The notes under the pieces were generated by a model, which saw only the letters and a program-made list of their open reading frames with translations, ran no database searches and was not told the origin of the DNA. 46,941 nucleotides of DNA from Azohydromonas aeria (GTDB taxonomy: Bacteria; Pseudomonadota; Gammaproteobacteria; Burkholderiales; Burkholderiaceae_C): positions 1 to 46,941 of the forward strand of contig NZ_VIDQ01000060.1 in NCBI RefSeq assembly GCF_009760915.1, given 5' to 3'. A program made the position numbers and the translations under genes. Below are positions 43,577-46,941 of the stretch, in pieces. Each line of letters opens with the position of its first letter. Position 1 is the first letter of the stretch.

Positions 43577-44494
43577 TCAGACGAACGGCGCCACCAGCGC
43601 CCGTGCCTGCTGCGTCACCTCCCGCGCCACTTCCGGCGCCAGCCGCCGCAGCCAGTGCCGGGGCAGGGCGGCGGCGCCGCAGCGCGCGCCGGCGAGCATG
43701 CCCACCAGCGCGGCGGTGGTGTCGGCGTCCTCGCCGCGGTTGGCAGCGGCCACCACCGCCGCCTCGAAGCCGGCATGCCGCGTGAAGGCCCACAGCACCG
43801 TCTGCACGGTGTCCACCACGTAGGCGCTGGCGCGGCCGGGGTAGGGGTCAAAGCGGAAGGCCGGGTGCGCTTTCACGAGCTGCGCCACGCGCCGGGCCAT
43901 GTCCTGGGCATCAGCCCCCGCCAATTGAGCCCGCAACAGCCGGCCCAAGCCGAGGGTCGCCGCATCGGAGTGCGGGTGGTTGTGCGTGAAATGCGCCTGC
44001 GCCAGCGAGATGCGCCTGAATGCCGCGTCGTCGTCCAGCGTGGCCAGCGCCACCGGCAGGTTGCGCATCAGCGCGCCGTTGCCGCCGTCGCCCTCGTTGG
44101 GCGGCGTGGACAGCGCGCCGTTGCGAATGAAACGCTGGATGCCGCGGCGGCAGGTGTTGCCGCAGTCCACCGGGCGGCCCTTCCACCAGGCCACGAAGGC
44201 CTCGGCGACGAGCCGCACGTCGCCCATGCGGCCCAGGCGCCGGCCTTCCAGCAGCGCGCGGCCCAGGGCCAGCGACATCGTGGTGTCGTCCGTCACCTGC
44301 CCGGGCGGCAGGTTGAGCCAGCCGCCGCCGACGATGTGGCGATGCACGCCGCCCTGGTCGGCAAAACGCAGCGCGATCTCGCGTGCAGTCATGAACTCCA
44401 CCGTGGCGCCCAGCGCGTCGCCCAGCGCCAGGCCCAGGTACGCGCCCAGGGCGCGGTCCGGCAGCGATCCCGGCGCGCCGGCTTCAGGCTTCAT
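43577..44494 (-). CDS. draG: ADP-ribosyl-[dinitrogen reductase] hydrolase DraG
   Basis: This 305-aa binuclear-metal hydrolase removes ADP-ribose from NifH to reactivate it. Metal-site motifs are complete: YLGLALGDALGATVEFM, VTDDTTMSLALGRALL, NEGDGGNGALMRNLPVA, FTHNHPHSDAATLGLGRLL and NRGEDADTTAALVGMLAGAR. It starts at ATG 44494, overlapping the draT stop by 11 nt, so the two are coupled. Its activity is controlled in other bacteria by membrane sequestration through GlnK/AmtB; nothing in the sequence here is unusual. Confidence 0.95.
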   Translation of the reverse strand: MKPEAGAPGSLPDRALGAYLGLALGDALGATVEFMTAREIALRFADQGGVHRHIVGGGWLNLPPGQVTDDTTMSLALGRALLEGRRLGRMGDVRLVAEAFVAWWKGRPVDCGNTCRRGIQRFIRNGALSTPPNEGDGGNGALMRNLPVALATLDDDAAFRRISLAQAHFTHNHPHSDAATLGLGRLLRAQLAGADAQDMARRVAQLVKAHPAFRFDPYPGRASAYVVDTVQTVLWAFTRHAGFEAAVVAAANRGEDADTTAALVGMLAGARCGAAALPRHWLRRLAPEVAREVTQQARALVAPFV

Positions 44495-45302
44495 AGCGGG
44501 CCTCCACCTCGTAGTCGCCGCCCAGGGCGAGCACCTCGGACTCGCCCTGCAGCGTTCGCGTGTCCAGCAGCCCGGGCACGAGCAGCAGCTTGCAGCGCGG
44601 CACGCGCACGCGCAGCAGCCAGTCGCCGAAGCAGCCCGCGGTCTCGCGCGACAGGCTGAAGGACACGACGTTGTTGAGCCGCACCGTGCAGCGCCGCCCG
44701 CGCAGCGAGCCGGCCACGACTTGCTCCTCGCAGCGCGTGCTGCCGCGCCAGAGCTCGACGTGCGGCACCGGGCCCAGCAGCGCGAAGCGCCACAGCATCC
44801 ACTGGCAGAACTCGAACAGCAGGTCCAGCTGCTGGAAGACGTTGTTGTTGTGGTGGCGGCTGGTGGCCTTCTCTTCGAGGTAGGCCACCCACGCCGGCGA
44901 GGGAAAGCGCCGCAGCGGCGCCTTGTGGAACGTGGGCACCAAGCCGAAGCGGCTCTCCACCCAGCCCTTGAGCACCGCGCCGGCCGGGCCGTTGGCGTCC
45001 ATGCCCCAACCCTGCAGCAGCTTCAGGTAGCTGGCCCGCCAGCGCCGGCCCTCCGGGGCAGCGGCGCGCTGCGCGGGCTTGGCCAGGCCGAAGGCCAGCT
45101 CCATGTAGTGGCCGAACACGTCGCGCGCCTCGTCGGCCGAGCCGCACTGGTCCAGCAGCGCGAACAGGCCCGCGCTGCTGGCGCGGGCCCCGGCGATGCG
45201 CAGCCGGCGCGGATGGGCGTTGAACGCCGGGCTGCCCAGCAGCGGCGCCGGCACGCCGACCAGGTTGGTGGCGTACCAGCGCGCCGGGTCGGCCTCGTCC
45301 AT
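44484..45302 (-). CDS. draT: NAD+-dinitrogen-reductase ADP-ribosyltransferase DraT
   Basis: This 272-aa protein starts at ATG 45302 (GAGG 5 bases before); ATG 45338 would add 12 residues but lacks a ribosome site. Family marks: YATNLVGVPAPLLGSPAFN, RHHNNNVFQQLDLLFEFC, ELWRGSTRCEEQVVAG (Arg/Glu-containing loop), NNVVSFSLSRETAGCFGDW (the Ser-x-Ser element), and a C-terminal LVPGLLDTRTLQGESEVLAL with the Glu-x-Glu-type end. DraT inactivates NifH by ADP-ribosylating Arg after ammonium or energy shock. It lies between draG and a 206-aa unknown gene in one operon. Confidence 0.95.
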   Translation of the reverse strand: MDEADPARWYATNLVGVPAPLLGSPAFNAHPRRLRIAGARASSAGLFALLDQCGSADEARDVFGHYMELAFGLAKPAQRAAAPEGRRWRASYLKLLQGWGMDANGPAGAVLKGWVESRFGLVPTFHKAPLRRFPSPAWVAYLEEKATSRHHNNNVFQQLDLLFEFCQWMLWRFALLGPVPHVELWRGSTRCEEQVVAGSLRGRRCTVRLNNVVSFSLSRETAGCFGDWLLRVRVPRCKLLLVPGLLDTRTLQGESEVLALGGDYEVEARYEA

Positions 45303-45363
45303 GGCTGCCTCAAGACCCGGCGCATCGGCCACGGCCATGGCGATGGCGATGGCGACCGATGCC

Positions 45364-45984
45364 TCAGACCGGGCGGTTCTCGTTGGGATTGCGCACCGGG
45401 CCCATGAGCTTGAGGCCCTCCTCGTACGTGATCACGTCGAAGGTCACGTCGAACTTGAGCGCCGCGTCGGCCACCGCGTCGGTCTTGCCGGCGGTGTCGA
45501 GCCGCTTGAGCTCGCCCTTTTCCAGGTACAGCAGCTCCAGCAGCTCGTTGTAGACCGTGGCCTCGTCGATCGGCAGCACGTAGAACATCGCGCCCTTGAA
45601 GGGCACCTGGTACTTCTTGAGCAGGTCGATGTTGTTGCAGAACAGGAAGTACTTGCCGCCGGCGCTGAGCTGCTCGCCCAGCACCTCGGCCACGTCCTTG
45701 AGGTGCTCGAAGCTCAGCAAATAGCCCGCGAAGAACGGCAGTTTCCCGTTGCCCTTCTCGGCGATGGCGATGACCTGGTCGCAGCTGAGCTCGGGCGGGC
45801 GGGCCTCGTCGGCCAGCTTCGGCGCGAAGCGCAGCGCCAGCTCGCCGCGAAAGCCGACGCGGCCGGGCTTCTTCGTGGCGGCCTTGAGCACGGGATTGAG
45901 CAGCCGGCCCTGCGCCTCCAGGGGCGCCAGGGCGGTGTCGGCCAGGGCGGCAGCGACGGGGGATTCGGCAACGGCAGCGGTCAT
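45364..45984 (-). CDS. Unknown protein heading the draTG operon, divergent from nifH
   Basis: This 206-aa protein starts at ATG 45984 (GGAG upstream) and ends 61 bp before draT. It is a soluble alpha/beta-looking protein: an Ala-rich N-terminal tail (~1-35), ALRFAPKLADEARPPELSCD, AEKGNGKLPFFAGYLLSFEH, VLGEQLSAGGKYFLFCNNID, VPFKGAMFYVLPIDEATVYN and LELLYLEKGELKRLD. No signal peptide, cofactor motif or catalytic signature is recognised. The single Cys residues (CD, FC) do not form a cluster motif. The location suggests a role in post-translational nitrogenase control; no function can be assigned from the sequence. Confidence 0.8.
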   Translation of the reverse strand: MTAAVAESPVAAALADTALAPLEAQGRLLNPVLKAATKKPGRVGFRGELALRFAPKLADEARPPELSCDQVIAIAEKGNGKLPFFAGYLLSFEHLKDVAEVLGEQLSAGGKYFLFCNNIDLLKKYQVPFKGAMFYVLPIDEATVYNELLELLYLEKGELKRLDTAGKTDAVADAALKFDVTFDVITYEEGLKLMGPVRNPNENRPV

Positions 45985-46083
45985 CGAGGACTCCAGTGGG
46001 TTGAGAGCGAAACGGTCACGGATGCGACGCGAGAAGGGAGCCTTGCCCTGCATCAAGCCCTGCAAAGCCCTCGCACCGCTCCA

Positions 46084-46099
46084 TGCAACCCCCGTACCA
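46084..46099 (-). promoter_or_regulatory. Sigma-54 promoter of the unknown gene-draT-draG operon
   Basis: On the - strand it reads TGGTACGGGGGTTGCA: -24 TGGTAC (one change from TGGCAC) and -12 TTGCA, with 10 bp between GG and GC. The start site would be about 46072, leaving an ~88-nt leader before ATG 45984. Confidence 0.7.
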
Positions 46100-46171
46100 C
46101 CGGCCCCGGGCCGGGCCAGCCGCCGCGGCGCGGCGCAAAGGCGCCATCCGCGGCGCGGCGGCGCCGGGCTT

Positions 46172-46187
46172 TGTCGTCTTTCCGACA
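46172..46187. promoter_or_regulatory. Shared NifA site between nifH and the draTG operon
   Basis: TGT-CGTCTTTCCG-ACA, an exact TGT-N10-ACA motif and the only one seen in the intergenic region. It lies ~145 bp upstream of the nifH start site and ~105 bp upstream of the opposite one, suitable for activating both. Confidence 0.78.
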
Positions 46188-46298
46188 TTCGCACCCGGCT
46201 GCGTGGCGCAAACCGTGAGCGAAAAAGCGCCGTGGCGCCTGCACTTTCCGGCGCTTCCCCCCCGTGGTGCCGTGCCGCGCGGCCCGCGCTGCCTGGCA

Positions 46299-46314
46299 TG
46301 GCACGGCCATTGCG
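46299..46314 (+). promoter_or_regulatory. Sigma-54 promoter of nifH
   Basis: TGGCACGGCCATTGCG: an excellent match to the -24/-12 consensus, with 10 bp between GG and GC. The start is expected near 46325, giving an untranslated leader of ~126 nt before the nifH ATG. Confidence 0.88.
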
Positions 46315-46450
46315 TAAGGCCGGTTGCGCGGACCCCATGCCAGTCCCCCGAGGCGCTGCAGAAGAAGACCACAGGCACCCAAGGCTGCATTGAGATCGCG
46401 ACGACCCGCAGAGATTCGTCAACTTCTCGTTCACTCACTGGAGCACTTCA

Positions 46451-46941
46451 ATGGCAAAGCTTCGTCAGATCGCCTTCTACGGCAAGGGCGGCATCGGCAA
46501 GTCCACCACGTCTCAGAACACGCTGGCCGCGCTGGCCGAGATGGGTCAGAAGATCCTGATCGTGGGCTGCGACCCCAAGGCCGACTCGACCCGTCTCATC
46601 CTGCACGCCAAGGCGCAGGACACCATCCTGTCGCTGGCCGCGGAAGCGGGCTCGGTGGAGGACCTGGAGATCGAGGACGTGATGAAGATCGGCTTCCGCG
46701 ACATCCGCTGCGTGGAGTCCGGCGGCCCGGAGCCGGGTGTGGGCTGCGCCGGGCGCGGCGTGATCACGTCGATCAACTTCCTCGAAGAGAACGGCGCCTA
46801 TGACGGCGTGGACTACGTCTCGTATGACGTGCTGGGCGACGTGGTGTGCGGCGGCTTTGCCATGCCCATCCGCGAGAACAAGGCGCAGGAGATCTACATC
46901 GTGATGTCGGGCGAGATGATGGCCATGTACGCGGCCAACAA
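46451..46941 (+). CDS. nifH: Nitrogenase iron protein NifH (3' partial)
   Basis: The first 163 residues are present; the frame is open to the right edge (full length is about 290). The start at ATG 46451 follows GGAG 7 bases upstream. Motifs: P-loop YGKGGIGKSTTSQN, VGCDPKADSTRLIL (Switch I region), GPEPGVGCAGRGVITSINFL with cluster Cys99 and the ADP-ribosylation target Arg102, and VSYDVLGDVVCGGFAMP with the second cluster Cys. The dimeric protein transfers electrons from a [4Fe-4S] cluster to the MoFe protein with ATP hydrolysis. nifDK are expected downstream. Confidence 0.98.
   Translation, partial: MAKLRQIAFYGKGGIGKSTTSQNTLAALAEMGQKILIVGCDPKADSTRLILHAKAQDTILSLAAEAGSVEDLEIEDVMKIGFRDIRCVESGGPEPGVGCAGRGVITSINFLEENGAYDGVDYVSYDVLGDVVCGGFAMPIRENKAQEIYIVMSGEMMAMYAAN

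Noticed and set aside
45303..45338. Upstream ATG (45338) as draT start
   Set aside because: It would add 12 residues of low-complexity sequence and has no ribosome site, whereas 45302 has GAGG at proper spacing; the choice is not certain.
46083..46559. 158-codon open frame across the nifH promoter and start
   Set aside because: It overlaps the NifA site, the sigma-54 promoter and the beginning of nifH in another frame; composition is non-coding-like.

Overview
The window comes from a very GC-rich bacterium. The codon pattern, the gene families and a complete nitrogen-fixation module with sigma-54/NifA signals point to a nitrogen-fixing betaproteobacterium of the Burkholderiales (Azohydromonas/Ideonella/Rubrivivax-like). 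That placement is an inference; no rRNA or other taxonomic marker is present.

Region 1 (1-21430, + strand) is the distal half of a phage-tail-like contractile injection system (CIS), apparently one long operon with many 4-nt start/stop overlaps. The order is: a hub-adaptor-like protein, a 1140-aa helix-rich protein, an RHS/YD-repeat protein ending in an HExxH zincin-like domain, hub (gpD-like), spike (gpV-like), a possible PAAR-like tip, an Ig-like protein, gp25, gpJ, a gpI-like protein, two fibre-type proteins, a small coiled coil, an unidentified protein, and a very large subtilisin-family (S8) protease. The protease gene is interrupted by a frameshift at a G11/C11 homopolymer pair. Sheath, tube and ATPase genes are not in the window and would be expected upstream. 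The baseplate order follows phage Mu, with the helix-rich and RHS genes inserted just before the hub gene.

Region 2 (21458-23237) holds a convergent, less GC-rich gene for a secreted HAF-repeat protein and a roughly 660-bp non-coding stretch with an inverted pair of dispersed repeats.

Region 3 (23238-32504, - strand) is a glycogen-to-trehalose operon: glgX/treX debranching enzyme, treZ, and a natural MalQ-TreY fusion of 1695 aa. A divergent antitoxin/PIN-toxin pair follows (32606-33264), then an aldose 1-epimerase and a GT25-like glycosyltransferase on the - strand.

Region 4 (35339-38259, - strand) is a compact signalling operon: hybrid histidine kinase, single-domain response regulator, Hpt protein and STAS anti-anti-sigma factor.

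Region 5 (38451-46941) is a nif region. A sigma-54 promoter with a NifA site drives nifB, a 2x[4Fe-4S] ferredoxin, an IscA/HesB-like protein, a TPR-like protein, an LRV Fe-S protein, nifZ, a conserved nif-linked protein and a [2Fe-2S] ferredoxin. Converging on it is the DraT/DraG switch operon, headed by a 206-aa protein I cannot identify. This operon is divergent from nifH, which runs off the right edge. One NifA site lies between two opposed sigma-54 promoters, so nifH and the enzymes that ADP-ribosylate and restore its product are probably co-induced. The arginine that DraT modifies is present in the NifH sequence.
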